DNA of 64,000 nt from Photobacterium rosenbergii (GTDB lineage: Bacteria > Pseudomonadota > Gammaproteobacteria > Enterobacterales > Vibrionaceae): NCBI RefSeq assembly GCF_003026455.1, contig NZ_PYMB01000003.1, positions 496,001 through 560,000 of the forward strand, given 5' to 3'. Position 1 is the first letter of the stretch. Each line of letters starts with the position of its first letter. The position numbers and the translations under genes were made by a program. Below the pieces are notes generated by a model. That model was given only the letters and a program-made list of their open reading frames with translations, was not told the origin of the DNA and did no database searches. Below are positions 53,735 through 62,788 of this stretch, in pieces.

Positions 53735-55326
53735 ATGAGATCACGCGACGGCAACATCTGCCCCGGCTTATCCTAACCCACGCATTTACGTATGCCTTCA
53801 GTTTGGTTGTGTACTCCATTAGTTGGTTTTGCCTGTGGAATATCAGCCGGTACCTCGTTCCCGACCTCTTATTAGCAGGACTCTTCCTTCCGACTGGATT
53901 AAAACTGGCCGTCTACGCGCTCAGCCCCCGCCGCCTCTGGCCTCTATTTACCTTAGGCGAGATAGGGCTTATTGCCCTCATGCTGCCAGTCATCAACGAT
54001 GACAGTACACTCTACCTGCTCATGCTGTTCTCCATTTTCAGCCATAGCTTGGCCATCGCTTTTCAGCCTTATTGGCGAACGCTAGACGTTTACTGGAAGC
54101 AGTTGCTAGCACTGTGCGGTTTTGCATTCGCTTATGCCAACCTCTGTGGCCTCGCCCTCTTAATGGTTTTCAAACCTCTGGGGATGACCATTGACTACGC
54201 ACTGGAAGGGGCTGTCTCAGCATTGACTGGCGGCATTCTCTTAATGCCTTTTTTCTTTTTGCTGTACGACTACCTCCACCGCCAAATATGGCAGCCTTTA
54301 AGCCCGACTCTCATCCATCAGGAAATTACGCTGCGCGGCTCTGCATTGGTGTGGTGCCTCGTCTTTTTCAGTATCGGCCTTGCGGCAGAGCTGACCTTCC
54401 TTGAAGAGATGAAGTCCCTTTCATTGCTGCTTTTCCTGCTACCGAATATCTTTATGGCCTACCGCTACGGCTGGCAAGGGGGGGTACTTGCCAGTGTGAT
54501 GAACAGTATCTTACTCGCCACCGCACGGCAGATTTCAGGTTCATTTGAATCCGACCTTGAGCTTCAAAGCTTTATTGCGACTCAGGCACTAATTGGATTA
54601 GGGTTGGGTATCGCTATCAGCCGCCAATACCTGCTCTCCCAGCAGTTGAAGAAAGCCAACGCGGATTTGCAGACCGAACTGCACAATAAGAACCAGCTGG
54701 CCAAACAGCTTGTTCACGTAGAGGAAGATATCCGCAAGTCTGTCGCCCGGGAGCTTCATGATGAGATAGGTCAAAACATCACTGCGATACAAATTCAATC
54801 TATGCTGGCAAAAAGGCTCGCTGTCAATGAACAAGCAGAGAAAATAGCCGATACCACCCATGAGCTGGCAATGCGGATCCATACATCTACCCGCCAATTG
54901 CTCAAGCAGTTACGTCCACAGGCGCTCGATGAAATGGGCCTCGAGGCTGCAATCCGCCAGTTAGCAACAGAAATGCGCTTCAAAGAGCGACATGTCGATT
55001 TCAAGCTCAATTTCGGGATTTTGGCAGACAGACTAGACGAAGTCACAGCCGTTACCCTATACCGAATCGTTCAGGAATTACTTAACAATATCTGCAAGCA
55101 CGCCCAGGCAACTGAAGTTCAGCTCTCCCTGATGCCAGGTAGCCAATTTAGCCTCGAGCTTCGTGATAACGGTATTGGCCTACCCAGTGACTGGCGAGAC
55201 CGAGGTCACGGTCTAAAGGGTATGGAAGAGCGTGTTCAAGCACTAGGCGGGCAAATGACGATTCGAAGCAATGAGCTCGGCTGCCGTATAACTGTTAACT
55301 TACCCACAAAATCCGATACCACTTAG
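53731..55326 (+). CDS. uhpB: Sensor histidine kinase UhpB
   Basis: This 531-residue membrane kinase has a large N-terminal multi-helix domain (MASE1-type, about 15-300). A short coiled coil leads to the HisKA_3 motif with phospho-acceptor His343 (VARELHDEIGQN) and the ATPase domain (RIVQELLNNICKHA, DNGIGLP, GHGLKGMEERV). In E. coli it phosphorylates UhpA when the UhpC receptor binds external glucose-6-phosphate. The gene lies between uhpA and uhpC in the canonical order. Confidence 0.94.
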   Translation: MNEITRRQHLPRLILTHAFTYAFSLVVYSISWFCLWNISRYLVPDLLLAGLFLPTGLKLAVYALSPRRLWPLFTLGEIGLIALMLPVINDDSTLYLLMLFSIFSHSLAIAFQPYWRTLDVYWKQLLALCGFAFAYANLCGLALLMVFKPLGMTIDYALEGAVSALTGGILLMPFFFLLYDYLHRQIWQPLSPTLIHQEITLRGSALVWCLVFFSIGLAAELTFLEEMKSLSLLLFLLPNIFMAYRYGWQGGVLASVMNSILLATARQISGSFESDLELQSFIATQALIGLGLGIAISRQYLLSQQLKKANADLQTELHNKNQLAKQLVHVEEDIRKSVARELHDEIGQNITAIQIQSMLAKRLAVNEQAEKIADTTHELAMRIHTSTRQLLKQLRPQALDEMGLEAAIRQLATEMRFKERHVDFKLNFGILADRLDEVTAVTLYRIVQELLNNICKHAQATEVQLSLMPGSQFSLELRDNGIGLPSDWRDRGHGLKGMEERVQALGGQMTIRSNELGCRITVNLPTKSDTT

Positions 55327-55422
55327 CCTCAACTAGGAAATTTTCCTAGTCATTTATGAAACTGTCTCATTCTTTTCATCCACATTATCAATAACATCAA
55401 CTTCAGCACTTAAGGAGAAGTG

Positions 55423-56727
55423 ATGACGTTTGCAGTCGCAACTAGCCCTAGCCAAGTTAACGAAAGCTACCGCTACTGGCGTCTTCATTTGATGGCCGCG
55501 ATGTATATCGGTTACGGGGTGTTTTATTTCACCCGTAAAAGCTTGAGTTTTGCCATGCCCGCAATGCTTTCGGATCTCGGGCTGAGCACTGCCGATTTTG
55601 GTGTACTCGGTACCCTGTTCTACATCACTTATGGCGCATCGAAATTTCTGTCCGGTATGGTCAGCGATCAGACGAAACCGAACTATTTCATGGGGCTAGG
55701 CCTCATCGCAACCGGTGTCATCAACATACTGTTTGGACTTAGTTCATCGCTCTCTGCCTTCATACTGCTATGGACACTCAACGCGTTGTTCCAAGGCTGG
55801 GGTTGGCCACCCTGTGCAAAGTTACTGACCAGTTGGTATTCACGTTCTGAGCGCGGCTTTTGGTGGTCAATTTGGAACACTTGCCACAACTTGAGCGGTG
55901 CACTTATCCCAATTTCTATCGGGATCATCGCAATCAGTTGGGGATGGCGGTTTGGCTTCATCTTGCCGGGCCTGCTCGCCATCATCGTGGGCACAGTGTT
56001 GTGCTTTCGGCTAAGGGACAAACCACAAACCTTGGGTTTGCCAAGTGTTGGCGAGTGGCGTGATGACGAGTTGGAAAAACGGCACGAAGATGAAGGTAAA
56101 GGGCTGTCATTCAGGCAGATATTGAAAACCTATGTCTTGGGTAACAAGTATATCTGGCTACTGTGCAGCTCATATTTGCTGGTCTACGTGGTGCGCATTG
56201 CTATCAATGACTGGGGGAATTTATACCTGACCGAGCGTCATGGTTACCCGTTAATCACGGCCAATACCACAGTATCGATGTTTGAAGTCGGCGGCTTTCT
56301 CGGATCCCTGTTTGGCGGTTGGGGATCAGACAAATTTTTCCGTGGTAACCGAGCGCCGATGAACCTGATTTTTGCGCTGGGTATTTTCATCTCTGTTGCA
56401 GCGTTATGGCTAACACCGCTCGATAACGTGTTGGTGCTATCGGGTTGTTTCTTCTCCATCGGTTTTTTCGTCTTCGGACCGCAAATGATGATAGGCATGG
56501 CCGCAGCGGAGTGTTCACACAAAGACGCTGCCGGGACCGCGACAGGGTTTGTCGGGTTGTTCGCCTACTTAGGAGCTGCGCTAGCTGGTTATCCGCTAGC
56601 AGTGCTTATAGAAAGATTTAGCTGGGAAGGTTTCTTCGGTGTCATCACGCTGTGTGCAGCGTCGATTGGGCTGCTGATTTTACCTTTCGTCAAAGCACAA
56701 CAACGGGCAGGGATCGCCGTTAACTAA
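55423..56727 (+). CDS. uhpC: Hexose-phosphate sensor/transporter UhpC (MFS)
   Basis: This 434-residue, 12-helix organophosphate:phosphate antiporter-type protein acts in E. coli as the membrane receptor for glucose-6-phosphate and signals to UhpB. Hallmarks are YRYWRLHLMAAMYIGYGVFYFTRKS, LFQGWGWPPCAKLLTSWYSRSERG and WGWRFGFILPG. ATG 55423 has AAGGAG five bases upstream. Because the next gene is afuA and no uhpT is present, either UhpC is only a sensor here or it also transports. Confidence 0.92.
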   Translation: MTFAVATSPSQVNESYRYWRLHLMAAMYIGYGVFYFTRKSLSFAMPAMLSDLGLSTADFGVLGTLFYITYGASKFLSGMVSDQTKPNYFMGLGLIATGVINILFGLSSSLSAFILLWTLNALFQGWGWPPCAKLLTSWYSRSERGFWWSIWNTCHNLSGALIPISIGIIAISWGWRFGFILPGLLAIIVGTVLCFRLRDKPQTLGLPSVGEWRDDELEKRHEDEGKGLSFRQILKTYVLGNKYIWLLCSSYLLVYVVRIAINDWGNLYLTERHGYPLITANTTVSMFEVGGFLGSLFGGWGSDKFFRGNRAPMNLIFALGIFISVAALWLTPLDNVLVLSGCFFSIGFFVFGPQMMIGMAAAECSHKDAAGTATGFVGLFAYLGAALAGYPLAVLIERFSWEGFFGVITLCAASIGLLILPFVKAQQRAGIAVN

Positions 56728-56737
56728 AATTATGATT

Positions 56738-56785
56738 CCTCTCGTTGTCACTTATCCAACCCTACACGTTGGAAACAACAAGAGG
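56738..56785 (+). promoter_or_regulatory. Stem-loop enclosing the afuA ribosome binding site
   Basis: CCTCTCGTTGT (56738-56748) pairs with ACAACAAGAGG (56775-56785) with one mismatch. Inside it TCCAAC (56755-56760) pairs with GTTGGA (56768-56773). The AGAGG ribosome binding site of afuA is in the right arm. Confidence 0.7.
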
Positions 56786-56793
56786 AAATAATA

Positions 56794-57828
56794 ATGAAAG
56801 TTAGAACTAAACGCTCGCTACTCGCCGCCTGTATTCTGGGTTCAATGTTTGCAGCTCCACAGGTTATGGCTGACGGTCGATTAGTCGTATATTGCAGTGC
56901 AACCAACGCAATGTGTGAAGCGGAAACTAAAGCTTTCTCTGAAAAATACAATGTGAAAACGTCCTTTGTCCGTAACGGCTCAGGCAGCACACTGGCCAAG
57001 ATCGAAGCCGAAAAGAAAAACCCACGTGCCGATGTCTGGTACGGCGGTACGCTTGACCCTCAATCCCAAGCTGGCGAAATGAACCTGCTTCAAGCCTACC
57101 CTTCCCCACAGCTTGAAAACATCATGCCGGACTTCCGGGATCCTGCTAAACGCAAAGGTAACTACTCTTCTGCTGTTTATATGGGCATTCTTGGCTTTGG
57201 CGTCAATACAGAGCGCCTTGCAGAAAAAGGCTTGCCAATCCCACGTTGCTGGAATGACTTAACCAAGCCGGAATATACCGGGGAAATCCAGATCGCCGAC
57301 CCTCAAAGTTCAGGAACCGCCTACACTGCACTGGCAACTTTCATCCAACTTTGGGACGAAGACAAAGCCTTCAACTACTTTAAAGCGCTGGACAAAAACG
57401 TTTCCCAATACACTAAATCAGGTGTGACCCCTTCTCGAAATGCAGCTCGTGGCGAGATTGCTATCGGCATCGGCTTCCTGCACGACTACTCACTTGAGCA
57501 ATCAAAAGGTGCCCCTCTTGAGTTGATCTCACCTTGTGAGGGTACCGGGTATGAAATCGGCGGTGTCAGTGTTATCAAAGGTGCCCGTAACCTTGATAAC
57601 GCGAAGAAATTCGTTGATTTTGTACTTTCAAAAGAAGGCCAGGAAACTGCGTGGCAGAAAGGCCAATCATTCCAGATCTTAACTAACATCAAGGCCGAGC
57701 AATCACCAAACGCCTTGAACCCTGAAGATCTCACACTGATCAGCTACGACATGGACAAATACGGTTCGTCTGACGAACGTAAACGTCTGATCAACAAGTG
57801 GGTCAATGTCGTCAAGATGGGAGAGTAA
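56794..57828 (+). CDS. afuA: Hexose-phosphate ABC transporter binding protein AfuA
   Basis: This 344-residue periplasmic protein has a signal peptide ending PQVMA and the mature start DGRLVVYCSATNAMCEAET. It belongs to the family named for ferric-iron binding, but it lacks the paired Tyr ligands of true ferric-binding proteins. It has the AfuA-like HDYSLEQSKG and PCEGTGYEIGG segments. Studied AfuA proteins bind glucose-6-phosphate, fructose-6-phosphate and related sugar phosphates, which fits the uhpABC genes just upstream. The ribosome binding site AGAGG is inside a stem-loop. Confidence 0.88.
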   Translation: MKVRTKRSLLAACILGSMFAAPQVMADGRLVVYCSATNAMCEAETKAFSEKYNVKTSFVRNGSGSTLAKIEAEKKNPRADVWYGGTLDPQSQAGEMNLLQAYPSPQLENIMPDFRDPAKRKGNYSSAVYMGILGFGVNTERLAEKGLPIPRCWNDLTKPEYTGEIQIADPQSSGTAYTALATFIQLWDEDKAFNYFKALDKNVSQYTKSGVTPSRNAARGEIAIGIGFLHDYSLEQSKGAPLELISPCEGTGYEIGGVSVIKGARNLDNAKKFVDFVLSKEGQETAWQKGQSFQILTNIKAEQSPNALNPEDLTLISYDMDKYGSSDERKRLINKWVNVVKMGE

Positions 57829-57836
57829 TCCCCTTT

Positions 57837-57855
57837 GGGGCTGCCTGGCAGCCCC
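57837..57855 (+). repeat. Stem-loop between afuA and afuB
   Basis: GGGGCTG, loop cctgg, CAGCCCC, nine bases after the afuA stop. With no T run, it is more likely an mRNA-stabilising or partial-attenuation element that keeps binding-protein levels above permease levels. Confidence 0.7.
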
Positions 57856-57908
57856 TGTCCTGCACCACCAGACAAGACCAACACAGCTCTACATTTCAGG
57901 TACAGACA

Positions 57909-59996
57909 ATGAACGAACTTGCCGCACAAATCACGCCAAGTACCATAAAACGCGACCCTGTCTTCTATTGGGTATTAAGCCTGCTGGCAGCTTTTATTTT
58001 GCTGCCGGTCTTTGCTCTCGATTGGGGACTGTTTGAATCCACCTCAGAAGAGTTTAGGGCAGCGATGGGCTGGAGTAGCATGAATATCTCATGGCTATGG
58101 TTCGCCCTCCCTGCTGTTTTATTGATCCGCCCTGCCCAAGTGCAGGATAAATATGCCAAAAACCGACACTACTTCGACATCGGCTTCAGTGCTTTCTGCA
58201 TGTTGTTTGTAGTGTTCTCTTCTTGGTATACCGCGCAAGGAATGGGTTACGCAACCATCGCCCTGTTTGTTGTCCTTGGCGCAGTCATGACCTTGGCTTT
58301 CTCGAGGCTAGAATACCTTGGCGGCGATACCTTTGTTATTGGCTCGCTCATCGCAATCGTGTTGCTGATCACCACATTTATTATTTTCCCGAGCATCGCC
58401 ATCTTTGTCCCTATGTTCAAAGATGACATGGGGAATTTTGCCGCTTGGCAATTTCTCGAGATCCTTGGCCGCGCCCAAATCATCCAGATCATCATGAACT
58501 CAGTCATGCTGGGTACATCTGTGGGTATCGGTGCAACCTTCTTCGGTTTGGTCTTTGCTATCTACACCACCCGCATCGCCAAGCGCAGTGCTTTTATTGC
58601 CCGAATCTTCTCTATTTTACCTATCGTTACCCCGCCATTTGTAGTCGGATTGGGTGTCACACTGATGCTGGGGCGCTCTGGCTATATCACTGAATTGATG
58701 GTGGATTGGTTCGGGCTTACCCAAACCAACTGGCTGTATGGCTTTACCGGCATATGGATGGCACAGGTACTGGCATTCGCGCCAATGTCGTTCATGATCC
58801 TTGATGGTGCGATGAAGTCGCTGCATCCTTCACTGGAAGAAGCGTCTTATACCCTGCGGGCCAATCGCTACCAGACCTTCTTTAAAATCGTTATGCCGCT
58901 GCTCAAACCGGCATTGGCGAACAGTTTTCTAATCATCTTCGTCCAGTCTCTGGCAGACTTCAGTAACCCACTGGTGCTCGGTGGCAGTTTTGACGTACTG
59001 GCCACCCAGATCTACTTCTACATTGCCGGTGCCCAGTTAGATTACGCCTCAGCGAGTACCCTTGGCGCAGTATTACTTCTGTTCTCGCTGGCTATTTTCG
59101 TCGTGCAGTATATTTGGATAGGCAAACGCTCTTACGTCACCATCTCCGGTAAGTCTTACCGGGGCGATGTCCAACCACTACCTGCGACATTGAAGCACAG
59201 TGTATCGGGCCTGTTGTACTTCTGGATGGCATTCAACATCCTGCTGTACGGCAGCATTATCTACGGTAGCTTTACCGTCAACTGGGGGGTTGATTACAGC
59301 TTGACCTTCGCCAACTACATTAACTTGTTCGGTATGGGTATGAGCGAAGGGGCCTGGCCATCACTGATCACCACTATGACCTATGCCGGTATTGCCGCAC
59401 CACTTACTGCGCTGTTCGGGCTATTGATTGCTTACATTGTCGTGCGCCAGCAGTTCCACGGCAAAAAGGTAATCGAATTTGCCACTATGTTGTGCTTCGC
59501 AGTACCGGGAACCGTTGCCGGTGTGTCCTATATCCTTGCGTTTAACGATGCCCCTGTGTACCTAACCGGTACTGCCGCCATCGTAGTTATTTCCATGGTG
59601 ATGCGAAACGTCCCGGTGGGGATCCGCTCTGGTGTCGCCGGTCTCGGCCAGTTAGATAAATCATTGGATGAAGCCTCGTTGAGCCTGAGAGCCAACTCGC
59701 TGAAAACCATCACCCATATTTTATTGCCTCTACTTCGCCCGGCGATTCTATCTACGCTGGTATACAGTTTCGTGCGTGCAATGACCACAGTGAGCGCCAT
59801 TATCTTCCTGGTAACGCCAGAAACCCGGGTGGCAACCTCTTACATCCTCAACCGGGTAGAAGACGGTGAATACGGTATCGCCATTGCCTACGGCTCCATA
59901 CTGATTGTTGTGATGCTGAGCATCATCCTTATTTTTGATTTCCTTGTCGGTGAAGCGCGCATTTCGCGTTCCAAAGCCAAAAACGACGCGTCTTAA
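57909..59996 (+). CDS. afuB: Hexose-phosphate ABC transporter permease AfuB (two-domain)
   Basis: This 695-residue permease has two homologous halves, each with an EAA loop: EEASYTLRANRYQTFFKIVMP (about 315-335) and DEASLSLRANSLKTITHILLP (about 583-603). About 12-14 helices are predicted, including four at the N-terminus (LSLLAAFILLPVFALDW and following). The ATG at 57909 is chosen because upstream in-frame codons read through the stem-loop and lack a ribosome binding site. It is the channel of the AfuABC importer. Confidence 0.9.
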   Translation: MNELAAQITPSTIKRDPVFYWVLSLLAAFILLPVFALDWGLFESTSEEFRAAMGWSSMNISWLWFALPAVLLIRPAQVQDKYAKNRHYFDIGFSAFCMLFVVFSSWYTAQGMGYATIALFVVLGAVMTLAFSRLEYLGGDTFVIGSLIAIVLLITTFIIFPSIAIFVPMFKDDMGNFAAWQFLEILGRAQIIQIIMNSVMLGTSVGIGATFFGLVFAIYTTRIAKRSAFIARIFSILPIVTPPFVVGLGVTLMLGRSGYITELMVDWFGLTQTNWLYGFTGIWMAQVLAFAPMSFMILDGAMKSLHPSLEEASYTLRANRYQTFFKIVMPLLKPALANSFLIIFVQSLADFSNPLVLGGSFDVLATQIYFYIAGAQLDYASASTLGAVLLLFSLAIFVVQYIWIGKRSYVTISGKSYRGDVQPLPATLKHSVSGLLYFWMAFNILLYGSIIYGSFTVNWGVDYSLTFANYINLFGMGMSEGAWPSLITTMTYAGIAAPLTALFGLLIAYIVVRQQFHGKKVIEFATMLCFAVPGTVAGVSYILAFNDAPVYLTGTAAIVVISMVMRNVPVGIRSGVAGLGQLDKSLDEASLSLRANSLKTITHILLPLLRPAILSTLVYSFVRAMTTVSAIIFLVTPETRVATSYILNRVEDGEYGIAIAYGSILIVVMLSIILIFDFLVGEARISRSKAKNDAS

Positions 59997-60011
59997 CTGG
60001 AGAATAAATTC

Positions 60012-61070
60012 ATGGCAACTGAAAACTTTGTAGTGCTCAAAAACGTCTGTAAGCGCTTTGGCGATAAAACCGTTATCGGCAACCTCGATTTAAAGATCAA
60101 AAAAGGCAGCCTAGTCACCTTGCTGGGGCCATCGGGCTGCGGCAAAACCACGGTACTCCGCCTTGTCGCGGGTCTGGAAAAACCCACCAGCGGCCAGATT
60201 TTCATTGATGGCGAGGATGTCACCAACACCTCTATCCAGCATCGTGATATCTGTATGGTATTCCAGTCTTATGCCCTGTTTCCCCATATGTCCCTGCACG
60301 AAAACGTCGGTTATGGCTTGAAGATGCTTGGCCTTGATAAGGCTGAAATCAAAAAGCGTGTCGATGATGCGCTCAAACTTGTTGATTTGGAAGGTTTTGG
60401 CGAGCGCTTCGTCGACCAGATCTCCGGCGGTCAGCAGCAGCGTGTTGCACTGGCAAGGGCACTGGTGCTCAAACCCAAGGTGCTGCTGTTTGATGAACCT
60501 TTGAGTAACTTAGATGCGAATTTACGCAGGAATATGCGCGAGACCATTCGCGATTTGCAGCAGCGCTTCAATATTACATCGCTTTACGTTACCCACGACC
60601 AATCCGAAGCCTTTGCGGTTTCTGACACTGTTATCGTCATGAAAGATGGCGATATCATGCAACAGGGTAGCCCGACAGATTTGTACAAGCACCCAGCTTC
60701 AATGTTTATGGCCAATTTCATGGGTGAAGCTAACATGTTCGAGGGTCACTTTAACGGAGAAACCATAGACATCCACGGCTATAGCCTGCCTGCAGCCAAG
60801 GGCAATGTTTCAGGTATTGGCCCAGGCGACTACCAGATTGGCGTTCGTCCTGAAGCCATTTTACTGGCCGAACATGGAGAGCCTTGCCAACAATGCCGGG
60901 TAACCAGTACCGCTTATATGGGTTCTATGTATGAAGTCGTGGTGGAGTGGCAAGGGCATGAACTTCTGTTGCAATTAAACTCCGCACAATTTGATACTAG
61001 CTTTACCGACCATGCGTACCTAACGATTAACCCGAACGGTGTGTTCCTATTACCCCCAGAAACAAACTAA
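60012..61070 (+). CDS. afuC: Hexose-phosphate ABC transporter ATPase AfuC
   Basis: This 352-residue ATPase has Walker [10 protein letters not shown], signature [15 protein letters not shown], Walker [13 protein letters not shown] and switch His in [10 protein letters not shown]-terminal TOBE-like domain follows (about 245-350). Such proteins are often annotated as FbpC/PotA-like. The operon context supports sugar-phosphate import. It lies 15 bases from afuB and is followed by a terminator. Confidence 0.9.
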   Translation: MATENFVVLKNVCKRFGDKTVIGNLDLKIKKGSLVTLLGPSGCGKTTVLRLVAGLEKPTSGQIFIDGEDVTNTSIQHRDICMVFQSYALFPHMSLHENVGYGLKMLGLDKAEIKKRVDDALKLVDLEGFGERFVDQISGGQQQRVALARALVLKPKVLLFDEPLSNLDANLRRNMRETIRDLQQRFNITSLYVTHDQSEAFAVSDTVIVMKDGDIMQQGSPTDLYKHPASMFMANFMGEANMFEGHFNGETIDIHGYSLPAAKGNVSGIGPGDYQIGVRPEAILLAEHGEPCQQCRVTSTAYMGSMYEVVVEWQGHELLLQLNSAQFDTSFTDHAYLTINPNGVFLLPPETN

Positions 61071-61087
61071 GGTTTATCGTCTAGTGC

Positions 61088-61116
61088 AAGCCGCTCATTA
61101 GAGCGGCTTTTTTATT
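61088..61116 (+). terminator. Intrinsic terminator after afuC
   Basis: AAGCCGCTC, loop atta, GAGCGGCTT, then a T run; 18 bases after the stop. Confidence 0.93.
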
Positions 61117-61155
61117 CTGCGGGAACAGTAATTGTTTGGGACTGAGGTAAGTGCT

Positions 61156-62289
61156 CTACGCACAAATCTGAGTAGGTACATCAGCATCACTGTACTGACG
61201 AATAGAAAGGCCTTTTTCGTTGAACAGGTGCAGGTTGTGGTTATCCATATACACCTTCACCTTGTTGCCGGTAACGACAGGCTCGTCAGTCGGTAGATGG
61301 ATTTTAAAGCCATCGACGCCTGCATACTGACCGAATAAATAGGTGCTATTACCTAGCCTTTCAACCACATCAGATTGGAACTCAATTCCAACAGTGCTTT
61401 CCTCACTGCCCTGTGGTTTGAGGAAGATATGCTCAGGGCGGATCCCCACTTTGACCGCCTGGCCGGCTTCAACACCATCAGTATGGGCAGCAATGGAAAC
61501 AGATTGTCCATCGGGCAAGGTAAGTGTCAGAGATTGATGCTCTTTTTTTGCAATCATAGCCGGGATAAAGTTCATTTTCGGCGAACCGATAAAACCGGCG
61601 ACAAATTCATTTGCTGGCTGATAATAAAGCTGCAGTGGTGAGCCTACCTGCTCTACCCTACCATCGCGCAATACCACAATCTTGTCGGCCAGTGTCATGG
61701 CCTCGACCTGATCATGGGTGACATACACCATGGTGTTACCCAATTGCTTGTGCAGCCTGGCAATTTGGATTCGCATTTCAACCCGCAACTCTGCGTCTAG
61801 GTTGGATAACGGCTCATCGAACAAGAAAACTTCCGGATCGCGGACAATCGCACGACCAATAGCCACGCGCTGCCTTTGACCACCAGACAACTCCTTCGGT
61901 TTGCGCTTGAGCAGCGCCTCGAGTTGGAGAATATCACTGGCATGCTTCACCCGCTGCTTGATCACCTCCGGTTTCTCTCCCACCATCTTGAGACCAAAGC
62001 CCATGTTTTCTTCCACTGTCATATGCGGGTATAACGCATATGACTGGAACACCATCGCAACACCACGCTCAGAGGGTTCAACATCATTCATGTTGACCCC
62101 GCCAATAGAGATATCACCTTCGGTAATGTCTTCCAAGCCGGCAATCAGCCTAAGCAAGGTGGATTTTCCACATCCTGACGGACCAACGAAGACAGTAAAC
62201 TCGCCATCTTCAATAGTAAGATCGATACCGTGGATAGTTTGTACTTTTCCAAATCGTTTCACTGCGCGATTTAGGGATATACCAGCCAT
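61156..62289 (-). CDS. MalK/MsmK/UgpC-type sugar ABC transporter ATPase
   Basis: This 377-residue ATPase of carbohydrate importers has Walker A GPSGCGKSTLLRLIAGLE, signature LSGGQRQRVAIGRAI, Walker [13 protein letters not shown], switch His in VTHDQVEAMTLADKI, then the OB-type regulatory domain (VGIRPEHIFLKP). It is divergent from the MalF/MalG-type permeases at 62789, with which it probably forms one transporter for an alpha-galactoside such as raffinose. A LacI-type operator variant lies 91 bases upstream. The same ATPase may serve several sugar importers. Confidence 0.88.
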   Translation of the reverse strand: MAGISLNRAVKRFGKVQTIHGIDLTIEDGEFTVFVGPSGCGKSTLLRLIAGLEDITEGDISIGGVNMNDVEPSERGVAMVFQSYALYPHMTVEENMGFGLKMVGEKPEVIKQRVKHASDILQLEALLKRKPKELSGGQRQRVAIGRAIVRDPEVFLFDEPLSNLDAELRVEMRIQIARLHKQLGNTMVYVTHDQVEAMTLADKIVVLRDGRVEQVGSPLQLYYQPANEFVAGFIGSPKMNFIPAMIAKKEHQSLTLTLPDGQSVSIAAHTDGVEAGQAVKVGIRPEHIFLKPQGSEESTVGIEFQSDVVERLGNSTYLFGQYAGVDGFKIHLPTDEPVVTGNKVKVYMDNHNLHLFNEKGLSIRQYSDADVPTQICA

Positions 62290-62379
62290 ATAATTTCATC
62301 CTCTGAGAGTACGGACGTCAGCAAAGGCCATTTAGCAAACAACTAGAACGTTATTTACGCTACCCGATTGTAACGCCAC

Positions 62380-62393
62380 AGTAAACGTTTCCA
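62380..62393. promoter_or_regulatory. LacI-family operator variant, ATPase side
   Basis: AGTAAACGTTTCCA keeps the right half and AAACGTTT centre of the operators at 49039 and 51404, with a degenerate left half. Confidence 0.6.
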
Positions 62394-62613
62394 GCGCAAT
62401 AACGCTCAACTTTTTAACATAGTGTGAGCTGGGTATACCTTGCCGCATTCACATAGCGCAATAGTGACAGGGGACGCATTTCATCTCTTTAAAACAATAT
62501 ATTGGGTTGAAAAATCTACATATTAGCCTTATGCGCGAGAAAGATACCAAGCTATTTATTACCCATACTATCCAGATCCATGTCACACATCGTAAGTAAT
62601 ATCACCACCATTT

Positions 62614-62629
62614 ATGGAAACGTTTCCTT
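62614..62629. promoter_or_regulatory. LacI-family operator, permease side
   Basis: ATGGAAACGTTTCCTT contains the exact GGAAACGTTTCC palindrome, about 160 bases before the permease start. Confidence 0.8.
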
Positions 62630-62788
62630 GATCACGTTTTATTAACACCATTGTCGATATCGTAACCACGCAAATCACTTTGCGTCATCAAACAGCTATC
62701 AAAACAACACCTAGAACATACAGAACAACTTGGTAAGCACGCTTACCAATGAACCGAGATCTCTGCATACATGGAATCGGAGCCTAGT

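Larger units (their letters stand above)
62290..62788. promoter_or_regulatory. Divergent promoter region of the sugar ABC genes
   Basis: About 500 bases between the ATPase and permease genes contain two LacI-type operators (62380 and 62616) and no supported coding sequence. Confidence 0.65.

Noticed and set aside
57395..57410. AAACGTTTCCC inside afuA as a further LacI-type operator
   Set aside because: It is inside a coding sequence, matches only one half of the palindrome and is far from any start; probably chance.
57798..57908. N-terminal extension of AfuB overlapping afuA
   Set aside because: It reads through the afuA end and the stem-loop and would add 37 polar, Cys-containing residues absent from such permeases. 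ATG 57909 is preferred.
56794..61070. Reading afuABC as a ferric-iron transporter
   Set aside because: The family name suggests iron, but the binding protein lacks the expected ferric Tyr ligands and the genes follow uhpABC. No Fur-like box was seen upstream. Sugar phosphate is more likely.
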